A DNA stretch of 64,000 nucleotides from Amycolatopsis circi (GTDB lineage Bacteria > Actinomycetota > Actinomycetes > Mycobacteriales > Pseudonocardiaceae): contig NZ_PQIA01000001.1 in NCBI RefSeq assembly GCF_003385235.1, forward strand, positions 44,966 through 108,965, read 5' to 3'. Shown here piece after piece: positions 7,648 to 15,528 of this stretch. A model generated the notes under the pieces. That model saw only the letters and a list, made by a program, of their open reading frames with translations, was not told where the DNA came from and did no database searches. Within the stretch, counting starts at the first letter, position 1. Each line of letters begins with the position of its first letter. The position numbers and the translations under genes are program-made.

Positions 7648-8454
7648 CTATCGCGCGGGAACCAGGTCTGCCAGTGCGGCGAGTGCGTCGGCGTCGCGCG
7701 TCCCGGGTGTCGCGTGGAAGACCACCAGCTGCAAGCTCACCGGGCCGGGGATATCGAGTTTGTCGCTGTGCAGATCGAGTTCTCCGACAGCCGGGTGGCG
7801 GAAGCGGACGACGTGCCCGGTGCGCGGTTTGACGTCGTGCCGGGCCCAGAGATCCCGGAACTGTTCGCTGCCGGCGGCGAGGCCGGCGATGAGTTCGGCC
7901 GCGACGGGATCGGCGATGTCGGGGCCGAGTGCGGCGCGCAGGCCGGCGACGCCGTCGGCCGCCATCTGGCCCCAGTCGCGGCGCAGGTCTCGTTCGGCCG
8001 GGTCGAGGAAGATCGCGCGGAGCAGGTTCCGGCCGACTGCGTAGTTCGGCGAAACCGCTGCGGCGACGGGGTTTGCGGCGAGGACGTTGGTGAGCCGGTC
8101 TTGGACGTACGCCGGGTTTGTCGTCCAAGTGGAGATCAGTTCGACGATGCTCGCGGGCACCCTCGGCTCGGCTTGGCCGGGTCGGGCCGGGGCCGCCAGC
8201 TGGTGCAGGTGCCGGCGGGAGGCTTCGTCCAGGCCGAGGGCCCGGGCCAGCGCGTCGAGCACCTGCGCGGACGGGTTCTGGTCGCGCCCCTGTTCCAGCC
8301 GGATGTAGTAGTCGCTGCTGATTCCCGCCAGGAGCGCGAGTTCCTCGCGGCGCAGTCCTTGTACGCGGCGGCGTCCGGTGTCCGGCAGCCCGACGTCGGC
8401 AGGGGAGACCCGCTCGCGCCGGGCGCGGAGGAAGTCGCCGAGGAGGTTGTCCAC
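7648..8454 (-). CDS. XRE-family regulator with MmyB-like ligand-binding domain
   Basis: 268 residues. An N-terminal helix-turn-helix (about 30-85, containing GLRREELALLAGISSDYYIRLEQGRDQNPS) is followed by the MmyB-like PAS-type domain (about 105-265) with ANPVAAAVSPNYAVGRNLLRAIF and the terminal FHATPGT. This architecture is very common in Actinobacteria; the ligands are mostly unknown. The gene is divergent from the cmtR-like gene with 44 bp between starts, so they share a promoter region. The 3' end lies 46 bp from the gcl stop. Confidence 0.9.
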   Translation of the reverse strand: MDNLLGDFLRARRERVSPADVGLPDTGRRRVQGLRREELALLAGISSDYYIRLEQGRDQNPSAQVLDALARALGLDEASRRHLHQLAAPARPGQAEPRVPASIVELISTWTTNPAYVQDRLTNVLAANPVAAAVSPNYAVGRNLLRAIFLDPAERDLRRDWGQMAADGVAGLRAALGPDIADPVAAELIAGLAAGSEQFRDLWARHDVKPRTGHVVRFRHPAVGELDLHSDKLDIPGPVSLQLVVFHATPGTRDADALAALADLVPAR

Positions 8455-8485
8455 TTCGCCAGTGTATTTGATTCAGCGAGTGCTG

Positions 8486-8491
8486 TACTGT
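8486..8491 (+). promoter_or_regulatory. -10 box (TACTGT) for the metal-sensor operon
   Basis: TACTGT ends 7 nt before the GTG start at 8499, which implies a leaderless transcript. A clear -35 is not visible. The CmtR-like product would be expected to bind in this 44-bp divergent region. Confidence 0.45.
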
Positions 8492-8498
8492 TTCGGCT

Positions 8499-8822
8499 GT
8501 GCTGACCTCTGAGACTCGCGAACTGGCGCTCGCCCGGCTCGGCCGCGCGCTGGCGGATCCGACTCGCTGCCGGATTCTCGTGGCGCTGCTGGACGGGGTC
8601 GTGTACCCGGCGCAGCTGGCTTCGGAGCTGGAGTTGAGCCGGTCGAATGTCTCGAATCATCTCGCGTGCCTGCGCGGGTGCGGGCTGGTGATCGCGACGT
8701 ACGAGGGCCGGCAGGTCCGGTACGCGATCGCCGATCCGCATCTGGCGCACGCGTTGTCGGAGCTGACGAAGGTGGTTCTGGCGGTGGCACCGACGGATGC
8801 GTGCGACGAGGAGACCCGGTGA
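8499..8822 (+). CDS. cmtR: ArsR/SmtB metal sensor, CmtR type (Cd/Pb)
   Basis: 107 residues. A winged-helix ArsR repressor that matches mycobacterial CmtR closely in sequence and numbering: the sensing cysteines C57 and C61 lie in the recognition-helix segment HLACLRGCG, and C102 lies in the C-terminal tail (DACDE). CmtR binds Cd(II) or Pb(II) through these residues and leaves its operator. The stop overlaps the start of a cation exporter by 4 bp (GTGA), giving a compact sensor-effector operon. The GTG start agrees with the mycobacterial N-terminus. Confidence 0.9.
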   Translation: MLTSETRELALARLGRALADPTRCRILVALLDGVVYPAQLASELELSRSNVSNHLACLRGCGLVIATYEGRQVRYAIADPHLAHALSELTKVVLAVAPTDACDEETR

Positions 8823-9478
8823 CTGCAGAGGATTCCTGCTGTCACGCGGGTACCTGCGGCGATGCGGCGGTCGGCCGGTCGCTGGACGTCGAGAGGCGCA
8901 CAGTTTTGCGTCGGCGAGTGCGGTGGCTGGTCGCCGGGACGATCACGTACAACGTGGTCGAGGCGATCGTCGCGGTGTCGGCCGGGACGATCGCGTCGTC
9001 GTCGGCGCTTATCGCGTTCGGACTCGACTCGGTGGCCGAGGTGCTGTCCGCGGTGGCTGTGGCGTGGCAGTTCGCCAGCGCGGATCCGGAACGCCGGGAA
9101 CGGGCCGCGCTGCGGGTGATCGCGGTGTCGTTTTTCCTGTTGGCGGCGTATGTCACGGTCGATTCGGTGCGGTCGCTGTTCGGAAGCGAGGCTTCGCACT
9201 CGACGGTGGGGATCGTGCTCGCCGCGGTGTCCTTGGTCGTGATGCCCGTGCTGTCGGCTGCGCAACGCCGGGCGGGCCGGGAACTCGGCTCCGCGAGCGC
9301 CGTCGCCGATTCGAAGCAGACGCTCCTCTGCACTTACCTTTCCGGGGTGTTGCTGGTCGGGCTGCTGGTGAATGCGCTGTTCGGCTGGAGCTGGGCGGAT
9401 CCGGCCGCGGCATTGGCGATCGCCGCGGTCGCGGTGCGCGAAGGGCTCGGGGCCTGGCGGGGCGAGCACTGCTGCTGA
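8819..9478 (+). CDS. Cation transporter (CDF-like) with Cys-rich ends
   Basis: 219 residues and about six membrane helices of the cation-diffusion-facilitator/TMEM163-like type. Conserved helix residues are seen in ALIAFGLDSVAEVLSA and, near the end, DPAAALAIAAVAVREG. The cytosolic N-terminus carries a CCHAGTC cluster and the protein ends EHCC, suggesting thiol capture of soft metals such as Cd, Pb or Zn. It overlaps the cmtR-like gene by 4 bp and should be induced by the same metal. The start GTG at 8819 is fixed by this overlap. Confidence 0.85.
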   Translation: MTAEDSCCHAGTCGDAAVGRSLDVERRTVLRRRVRWLVAGTITYNVVEAIVAVSAGTIASSSALIAFGLDSVAEVLSAVAVAWQFASADPERRERAALRVIAVSFFLLAAYVTVDSVRSLFGSEASHSTVGIVLAAVSLVVMPVLSAAQRRAGRELGSASAVADSKQTLLCTYLSGVLLVGLLVNALFGWSWADPAAALAIAAVAVREGLGAWRGEHCC

Positions 9479-9570
9479 TCGCGGGTCAGGCGCCGCTGGG
9501 CAGCGCGCAAGGTCAGGGCGAAGGCAATGAATACGCCGATCAGCATCAGTGCGGCAGCTAGGTCGCTCAC
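9334..9570 (-). CDS. Possible small single-helix membrane protein
   Basis: A GTG at 9570 preceded by GGAGAAAGG opens a 78-codon frame whose first 30 residues form a credible membrane helix with a basic end (LMLIGVFIAFALTLRAAQRR). The remainder is antisense to the cation exporter and looks like a shadow. It may be a small membrane protein or chance. Confidence 0.25.
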   Translation of the reverse strand: MSDLAAALMLIGVFIAFALTLRAAQRRLTRDQQQCSPRQAPSPSRTATAAIANAAAGSAQLQPNSAFTSSPTSNTPER

Positions 9571-9702
9571 CTGCGGGCCTTTCTCCGGTGGTCGTTCGGT
9601 CGGTTGAGCATGACCTGGCGCGGGGCCGGACTCCGGCGGCGCTCACGCTTCTTTGACTGCGCTCCAGCCGATGCTGATGCCGCCCGTGCCCTCTCGCCGA
9701 TT

Positions 9703-9739
9703 CGGACACGTGTCCGGTAAGCTGTGCGGACACGTGTCC
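9703..9739. promoter_or_regulatory. Two copies of the palindrome GGACACGTGTCC
   Basis: Site 1 (9703-9716) is CGGACACGTGTCCG and site 2 (9728-9739) is GGACACGTGTCC, with centres 24 bp apart and site 2 ending 21 bp before the SDR start. A -10-like TAAGCT sits between them. This is the typical form of TetR-family operators. No regulator gene adjoins, so the cognate repressor is elsewhere. Confidence 0.7.
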
Positions 9740-9760
9740 ATTTAAGTGTCAGGGGTAGGA

Positions 9761-10501
9761 ATGTCCGAGCTGACTGGGAAAGTCGTCGCCATCACCGGGG
9801 CGAGCAGCGGAATCGGCGAGGCGACCGGCCGGTTGCTCGCCGCTCGGGGTGCGGCGGTCGTCCTGGGTGCGCGCCGCGAAGATCGGCTCGACGCGCTGGT
9901 GAAGGAAATCCGCGACGAAGGTGGGCGCGCGGTCGCGTGTGTCGCCGACGTGACTCAGCGCGCGGATCTGGACCGGCTCGTCCAGCGGGCGGTCGAGGAG
10001 TTCGGTCGGCTCGACGTGCTGGTCGGCAACGCGGGGATCGCCAAACTGGGGCCGGTGGCGGACGTCGATGTCGATGGCTGGTCGGCGATGATCGACGTGA
10101 ACGTGCGCGGGGTGCTGAACGGGATCGCGGCCGCACTGCCCGTTTTCCGGCGGCAGGGCCGGGGGCATCTGGTGACGACCGTGTCGACGGCTGGGTTGAA
10201 GATCGTGCCCGGGCAGGCGGTTTATGCCGGGACGAAGAACGCTGTGCGGACGATTCTGGAGGCGCTGCGGCAGGAATCGACGGACGGGGTGCTCCGGACG
10301 ACGTCGGTGTCGCCGGGGTTCGTCCGGACGGAGCTGGCGGATTCGATCGACGATCCGGCGGAGCGGGAACGGATTCGGCGGCGGGTCGAGGAGTTCGCGC
10401 TGGATCCCGCCGCGGTGGCGCGGGCGATCGCGTTCGCGATCGAGCAGCCGGACGACGTGGAGATCGGCGACATCACGATCCGGCCGACCGTGCAGAACTA
10501 G
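9761..10501 (+). CDS. Short-chain dehydrogenase/reductase (classical SDR)
   Basis: 246 residues. The cofactor motif TGASSGIG (12-19), the NAG strand, the catalytic serine in TVSTAGL and the YxxxK of YAGTK are all present, with the usual SPGFVRTEL after the active site. Arg after the first glycine loop (GARRED) suggests NADP preference. The substrate cannot be assigned. The ATG at 9761 has AGGGG just upstream; twin GGACACGTGTCC palindromes imply repression by a TetR-type protein. The gene is monocistronic and ends before a strong bidirectional terminator. Confidence 0.9.
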   Translation: MSELTGKVVAITGASSGIGEATGRLLAARGAAVVLGARREDRLDALVKEIRDEGGRAVACVADVTQRADLDRLVQRAVEEFGRLDVLVGNAGIAKLGPVADVDVDGWSAMIDVNVRGVLNGIAAALPVFRRQGRGHLVTTVSTAGLKIVPGQAVYAGTKNAVRTILEALRQESTDGVLRTTSVSPGFVRTELADSIDDPAERERIRRRVEEFALDPAAVARAIAFAIEQPDDVEIGDITIRPTVQN

Positions 10502-10541
10502 CGGGCGGCTCGAAGCCTGGTGCGGCGGGGAATGGCTGCGG

Positions 10542-10582
10542 GCCCGGCAGTTCGGGACGAAGCTAGTCCCGAACTGCCGGGC
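10542..10582. terminator. Bidirectional terminator hairpin (17-bp stem)
   Basis: Perfect 17-bp arms (10542-10558 and 10566-10582) with a 7-nt loop lie between the convergent SDR and secreted-protein genes. There is no long U-run, as is usual for high-GC actinobacteria. Confidence 0.8.
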
Positions 10583-10601
10583 TCCGGAACCTTGGCGGGA
10601 G

Positions 10602-11237
10602 TCAGAGGCACGGCGGCTGGTAGCCGTCGATGAGGAGTTCGCGGAAGTCGAGGTTGTTGGGGGTCTTGCCGACGAAAACAAGGCCGCGGGCTTCGGTCAG
10701 CGCGGAGGCGAAAGAGTACTGCGGCTGGCCCAGTTCGGGAAGCCAGGTCCACGAAGCGGGGTCGAACGGGAAGAATGTGCGGACCAGTTGGCCGCCGGTC
10801 GAGGGGATGCGGGTCAGCCATTTGTCGCCGCCGCTCCAGTGCGAGGCGGGGCGCAACTGGACGTAGAAGTCGTCGTCGGCGCTGTAGGTCAGCCAGAATC
10901 CGGTGGAATGGCTGAGGTCGGCCTGTGCGTCGAACTGGTTGCCCAGCCAGACCACGGCGACGTGCCATTCGTTGTTCTGGAAGACGACCTTCGCCGCGTA
11001 GCCGTCGCCTTCGGGGACGAGGAGGCTTCCGGTGGGCGGGACGGTCGTTCCTTCGCCGCTGGCCAGCCACTTCTGCAGCCGGTTGATCGACGGGGTGCTG
11101 CATTCGTCTCGCACGCTGACGCCGGGATGCCCGGCGGGTGCGGCCTGGGCGGCTGGCGCGGAGAGCGGAGCCAGCAGCAGTACGGAAATCGCGGCGAGGA
11201 CAGGGATTCCGGCCTTGGTCCGGCGAGATGCGGGCAT
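10602..11237 (-). CDS. Secreted protein of unknown function, probable DasR regulon
   Basis: 211 residues with a clear Sec signal peptide (basic N-end, hydrophobic core VLAAISVLLLAPLSAPAA, cleavage near APAAQA). The mature part has two widely spaced cysteines (one near position 47, one at the second-last residue) and many aromatic residues, with no family I recognise. The promoter region carries two sites resembling the DasR operator, so it may act on chitin or N-acetylglucosamine polymers, perhaps as a binding protein. That link is inferred from regulation only. Confidence 0.7.
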   Translation of the reverse strand: MPASRRTKAGIPVLAAISVLLLAPLSAPAAQAAPAGHPGVSVRDECSTPSINRLQKWLASGEGTTVPPTGSLLVPEGDGYAAKVVFQNNEWHVAVVWLGNQFDAQADLSHSTGFWLTYSADDDFYVQLRPASHWSGGDKWLTRIPSTGGQLVRTFFPFDPASWTWLPELGQPQYSFASALTEARGLVFVGKTPNNLDFRELLIDGYQPPCL

Positions 11238-11295
11238 GAAACGGAAGCTACCAGCGCAATTGCCGGCCGGTCAGGGCCGATAGTCGGCTCTTCGC

Positions 11296-11336
11296 CCAGT
11301 GGTATGGACCTTTTGCGGAAAGGACCAGACCACTGG
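11296..11336 (-). promoter_or_regulatory. Two DasR-like (dre) operator sites in inverted array
   Basis: On the minus strand the sites read AGTGGTCTGGTCCT and AGGTCCATACCACT, each one or two changes from the consensus A(C/G)TGGTCTAGACCA(C/G)T. The outer arms CCAGTGGT/ACCACTGG also pair. They lie 59-99 bp before the start of the secreted protein. Confidence 0.6.
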
Positions 11337-11550
11337 TGCGGCGCGGCCGGGATGAACACTTCCGGCGGCTCCGGCGAATACCAGGTGTGACTAGGGCTGA
11401 GCGGTACGCCGCGGCGAGCGTGGCGGACGGTGACGATCGACCGGACCTGTGCGGGGGTTCGCCTTGTCTGTGGGCGGACCCCCGCATCCGGCCGCCGGTC
11501 GGTGATGCGGACGCCACCCCCCGCGCGGGCGGTGGCTTTCCGGCGTCAGA
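11337..11550. other. Intergenic DNA without recognisable genes
   Basis: Only low-complexity arginine- and proline-rich frames are open here, on both strands. I see no gene. Confidence 0.5.
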
Positions 11551-11887
11551 GGTCGGCCCGCGGCGGCGTCGCCTCCGGTTCGCGGAGATGAGCGCCGCCG
11601 AGGCATCGGTGGTGGCGACTGTGCGCTTCCACTAGAGATCGGCTTGTGGCGGTGTGGTCTCCGGTTCGCGGAGGGTGAGCGCTACGAGTCGTTGGCGACG
11701 GTGTGCTTGCGTCTGGGGTTGGCTTGCGGCGGCGCGGCCTCCGGGTTGCGGCGGGTGAGCGCCGCCGAGTCGCCGGTGGCGGTGACGGTGGCAGTGTGCT
11801 TCCGTCGGAGGTCGGCTTGCGGCGGCGTCGCCTCCGGTTCGCGGAGATGAGCGCTGCCGAGGCGTCGGCGGTGACGACGGTGCGTTC
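11551..11887. repeat. Four degenerate ~86-bp direct repeats
   Basis: Units begin near 11551, 11637, 11717 and 11810. Each contains the pattern GGTCGGCTTGCGGCGG followed by CTCCGGTTCGCGGAG and a GAGCGC(C/T)GCCGAG segment. Units 1 and 4 are most alike; 2 and 3 have drifted. The array is GC-rich and non-coding in appearance. The following 11888-12101 also shows no gene. Confidence 0.6.
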
Positions 11888-12101
11888 CGAGCGGGCTGGC
11901 CGGAGGCCATCGCGGCACCAGGCGTCGTCGGTCTGCAGAGTTGTGGTCGCGATGGCGGCTCCGAAATCGTCGATAGGGCCTGTTGATGGCTGCGGTAGTC
12001 GAGACGGTTTGCGAGATGGTCCAGTTATGGGCAGGTTGGGCTGCGGCACCCGGAGCTGCGGGCAGGAGCGGACGACAGCCGCGGCCGCCGACGTGGAGCG
12101 A

Positions 12102-12560
12102 TCAGAAGGGCGGCTCCTCACTCGCGCCGACTCCGGCCGACACCGGCGCGGGGCCCCAGCTGTCTCCGCCCGGGCCGCTCGTTTCGCCGTTGTTTCGGCT
12201 GGCCTTGGTGACCTTCGCGGTGGCATACCGCAGAGACGGACCGATCTCGTCCACCTGCAGTTCGACTACGGTGCGCTTCTCGCCCTCCTTGGTCTCGAAA
12301 GACCGTTGCACCAAACGTCCGGTGACCAGGACCCTCGCCCCTCGGGTGAGGCTCTCGGCGACATTTTCCGCTGCCTGCCGCCACACGCTGCACCTGAGGA
12401 ACAGCGCCTCGCCGTCCTTCCATTCGCCGGACTGCCGGTCGAGGGTGCGAGGCGTCGACGCGACCGTGAAATTCGCGACCGCCGCGCCGGACGGGGTGAA
12501 TCGCAGTTCGGGGTCTGAAGTCAGATTCCCGACCACTGTGATGACAGTTTCTCCAGCCAT
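12102..12560 (-). CDS. ssb: Single-stranded DNA-binding protein (accessory paralogue)
   Basis: 152 residues. An OB-fold with the family start [23 protein letters not shown], then [26 protein letters not shown], a Gly/Asn-rich linker and a C-terminal EEPPF tip that recruits replication and repair partners. It is not beside rpsF/rpsR, so it is likely the second actinobacterial SSB (SsbB type, linked to competence, sporulation or repair) rather than the essential copy. A related decayed ORF lies directly upstream on the same strand. Confidence 0.9.
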   Translation of the reverse strand: MAGETVITVVGNLTSDPELRFTPSGAAVANFTVASTPRTLDRQSGEWKDGEALFLRCSVWRQAAENVAESLTRGARVLVTGRLVQRSFETKEGEKRTVVELQVDEIGPSLRYATAKVTKASRNNGETSGPGGDSWGPAPVSAGVGASEEPPF

Positions 12561-12656
12561 GACAAACTCCCTGATTGTGTGCCACCAAGTCCATGGCGGC
12601 GATTCTGACGATCGATGAGCCTCGATCGTTTGCCGTGTATCAACAGTTTTGCGCGT

Positions 12657-13022
12657 TCAGCCGTGATGAATGCATGAGCGCGGTCGAGCAGGAGCGCCGC
12701 GCCCTGCTCCCGGGCTTGATCTCGACTCCGGTGGGCCTGTCGCGGGCGCCGTCGCCGAGATGATCGAGGAAACACCGATCAGAACCCGCATGAAAGACAT
12801 CGGGAAGCGGGGCAGAGCGATCGTTGTTCGCCGACGACGTGGACCCAACCTGCCCGTCGCGTCAAGACCGGTGCTCGACTGCCGGTCAGGCTGACCGGCC
12901 CGATCATGCGTCGAGGTCCGCACGATGAAGGTTCCGGCGACGTTTTCTGCAGGTTCTCCCCATCGAGCGCGCGGGTCTGCGAGCAGGTCTCGGATGACAA
13001 TGCGGACGGTTTCGATGGCCAT
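12657..13022 (-). pseudogene. Decayed ssb relic
   Basis: A frame opening at 13022 behind GAGGAG begins MAIETVRIVIRDLLADPRAR and reaches AGTFIVRTST, which lines up with the neighbouring SSB ([28 protein letters not shown]) at about 15 positions. After about 38 residues all similarity ends and low-complexity sequence follows. The first strand of the OB-fold is therefore preserved with an intact ribosome binding site, but the rest is lost. The likely origin is a tandem duplication that decayed. Confidence 0.55.
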
Positions 13023-13218
13023 GTGACGCTCCTCTGTTCAGCGCGGTCCCGGGGGCGGGCGCCGCTTCGGGAATAAGGAGACCATCCGGGTACGACAGTT
13101 TCCGGGCCTTCGCGGTCACTCCATCGGGTGGGAGTATCGGAGCACCGCGGGGACGAGCGAGCGCGGCGAGGCGGTTCCCACCGTTCGGCTGTTGTTCCGG
13201 GCAGTGGCGGCGGGCAGC

Positions 13219-15528
13219 ATGAGCGGCATGGTCGGTGGGAAGTGGGGACGGGCGGCGGCGGTGGTCGCGGTCGTGGGGATTTCAGTGGTGGGGCAAGGGA
13301 TCGCGCCCGCGGAAGTGGGGGCGAAGCCCGGTTCGATGGCAGGCAGAGCGGCCGGAAGCACGGCGACGCTGGCCGAGGCGCGCCAAGTGGCGGGAGGCGC
13401 GCCGGGGGATTGCTGCGGCGGGCCGTCATCCTGGACAACCGGGGACAAATCCGCCCTCGGGACCGCTGCCGGAACTGCGAGCCCGTTGTGGTTCACCGTC
13501 GCGAGGGGCGTTACGTCCGAGGTCTTCTATCCGCGTGCGGACGTCGCCAACATGCAGGACATGCAGTACGTCGTCACGGACGGAAAGTCCTTTGTGGACT
13601 TGGAGCGCGATGCGACGGACCACGTCGTCTCGATGCCGGACGAGAAGGCGCTCGAGTACACGGTCACGAACACCGCCAAGAACGGTCGTTATCGCATCAC
13701 CACGACGTACGTCACCGACTCCGGACGGCCGACTCTTCTTACCCGCACCCGGTTTCAGTCGCTTGACGGCGGGCAGTACCAGGTTTACCTGCTCGCGAAT
13801 CCGTCGATGGCGGGCGGCGCGGCGAACGACACCGCGGCGTGGGACGGGACTGGGCTGACGGCCAGTGGGACCGAAGAGTTGTTCGGAGCAAAGACGACTG
13901 TGGCGTCGGCGTTGCGCGCCTCGACGGGGTTCGTCGCGCACGACAACGGATATTCCGGCGCCGCGAGCGATTGCCTGGTAGACTTGCGGGCACATCAACG
14001 TCTTGCGAATCAATTCGATTCCACCAATTACGGCAATATAGTCCAATGTGGACAGATCCCGGTCGGGCAGGACACGACGTTCTCGGTCGCACTCGGGTAC
14101 GGGAGTGACGCGCGGGGCGCGGCGGCGTCCGCGGACGGGTCGCTGGCGAGCGGGTTCGACAATCTTGAGCAGGCGTATCGGCGCGGGTGGGAGGAGTATG
14201 TCGGCAGCCTGAAGGCGGCGCCGGGCAGTGTGGCGGGCGACGAGCGGCAGCGGAGGGCGTATTACGTCGCGCTGATGGCGTTGCACGCGGCGGAGGACAA
14301 GACGCATCGCGGCGCGAGTGTCGCGGGGCTCGCCACGCCGTGGGGCGACGTCGTGAACGGCGATGCGCTCAACGACGGCTACCACCGCGTGTGGGGCCGC
14401 GATCTGTACCAGCAGGCCACCGGGCTGCTCGCGGCCGGCGACGCGGCGCAGGCGAAGCGGATGGCGCAGTTCCTCTGGTCCTCGCAGTGGATTTCCGCGC
14501 CTGTGCAAGGCGACGGGACGACGTACCCGGCGGGCGCGTTTCCGCGGTACAGCCCGGTGAGCGGGGTCCAAGGGGCGACGCCGCAGCAGCTCGGCTGTTG
14601 CGAGCAGCTCGACCAGGATTCCGACGCGATCCTTCTCGCCTGGATGACTGGGCTCACCGACGCGACGACGTACGCGCGGGTCAAGGTGACGGCCGAGCAC
14701 ATCCGGACGAGCGGGCCCGCGACGACCGAGCGGTGGGAGGAGCAGTACGGCCGGTCGCCGTCGTCGATCGCGGCGGAGGTCGCCGGGCTGGTCACGGCCG
14801 GGGCGATCGCGCGGGCCAACGGCGATACCGCGGCGGCGCAGCAGTGGGAGTCCACCGCGGACTCGTGGCGGGCGCAGCTCGACAGCTGGACGCGGACGAC
14901 CTCCGGTTACTGGGGCGGTCACACGTATTACGAGCGGATCGACAAGGGAACCGACCCGAACGACACTGGCCAGATCTGCTTTGACGAGGGCTGTTTCTAC
15001 GAGCACGACGTCGTCGACTTCGGGTTCCTCGACCTGGTCCGGCTCGGGGTCCGCGCCCCGGCGGATCCGGAGATCGCCGAGTCGGTGACGCCGACGGCGG
15101 CGGCCCGCGACGGCAACGCGCCGACGCAGGTGACGACCCCGAACGGCGACATCTACTTCCACCGCTACCCGCACGACAACTACGGCGAGAGCACCACGGC
15201 CTGCACCGGCTGGCCGGCCAACGGGCCGCAGCGGTTCGGGCGGCTCTGGCCGGTCCTGTCCGGCGAGCGCGGCGAGTACGAGCTGGCCAACGGGCGTTCG
15301 GCGGCGGTGTACCTGAAGTCGATGGCGGACGCGGCGAACGACGGCTACTTCATTCCCGAGCAGGTGTGGGATCGCGCCGACGCCGCGTGCTTCGGGCTGG
15401 GCCGTCCGACCGGGAGCGCGGCGCCGTTGATGTGGGCGGAAGGCCAGTACCTCCGGCTCGCGCAGAACATGGACGCGGGGAAGAACCTGGAGACTCCGTC
15501 GGTCGTTCAGCAGAGGTACGGCGGCTGA
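13219..15528 (+). CDS. Secreted GH15 glucoamylase/glucodextranase-type hydrolase
   Basis: 769 residues from the ATG at 13219. An N-terminal signal or anchor (WGRAAAVVAVVGISVVG) is followed by a beta-rich glucodextranase-N-like domain (about 60-330) and a GH15 (alpha/alpha)6 catalytic domain. The catalytic pair is visible: general acid in TERWEEQYG (E507/E508) and general base in LMWAEGQY (E741), with the substrate loop HRVWGRDLYQQATG. It should release glucose from the non-reducing ends of alpha-glucans outside the cell. Alternative starts are 13192 (TTG) and 13228. The last 179 bp overlap a convergent transporter gene. Confidence 0.9.
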   Translation: MSGMVGGKWGRAAAVVAVVGISVVGQGIAPAEVGAKPGSMAGRAAGSTATLAEARQVAGGAPGDCCGGPSSWTTGDKSALGTAAGTASPLWFTVARGVTSEVFYPRADVANMQDMQYVVTDGKSFVDLERDATDHVVSMPDEKALEYTVTNTAKNGRYRITTTYVTDSGRPTLLTRTRFQSLDGGQYQVYLLANPSMAGGAANDTAAWDGTGLTASGTEELFGAKTTVASALRASTGFVAHDNGYSGAASDCLVDLRAHQRLANQFDSTNYGNIVQCGQIPVGQDTTFSVALGYGSDARGAAASADGSLASGFDNLEQAYRRGWEEYVGSLKAAPGSVAGDERQRRAYYVALMALHAAEDKTHRGASVAGLATPWGDVVNGDALNDGYHRVWGRDLYQQATGLLAAGDAAQAKRMAQFLWSSQWISAPVQGDGTTYPAGAFPRYSPVSGVQGATPQQLGCCEQLDQDSDAILLAWMTGLTDATTYARVKVTAEHIRTSGPATTERWEEQYGRSPSSIAAEVAGLVTAGAIARANGDTAAAQQWESTADSWRAQLDSWTRTTSGYWGGHTYYERIDKGTDPNDTGQICFDEGCFYEHDVVDFGFLDLVRLGVRAPADPEIAESVTPTAAARDGNAPTQVTTPNGDIYFHRYPHDNYGESTTACTGWPANGPQRFGRLWPVLSGERGEYELANGRSAAVYLKSMADAANDGYFIPEQVWDRADAACFGLGRPTGSAAPLMWAEGQYLRLAQNMDAGKNLETPSVVQQRYGG

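Noticed and set aside
11546..12226. Arg/Pro-rich minus-strand protein over the degenerate repeats
   Set aside because: Several frames are equally open, composition is low-complexity, and there is no ribosome binding site or family match.
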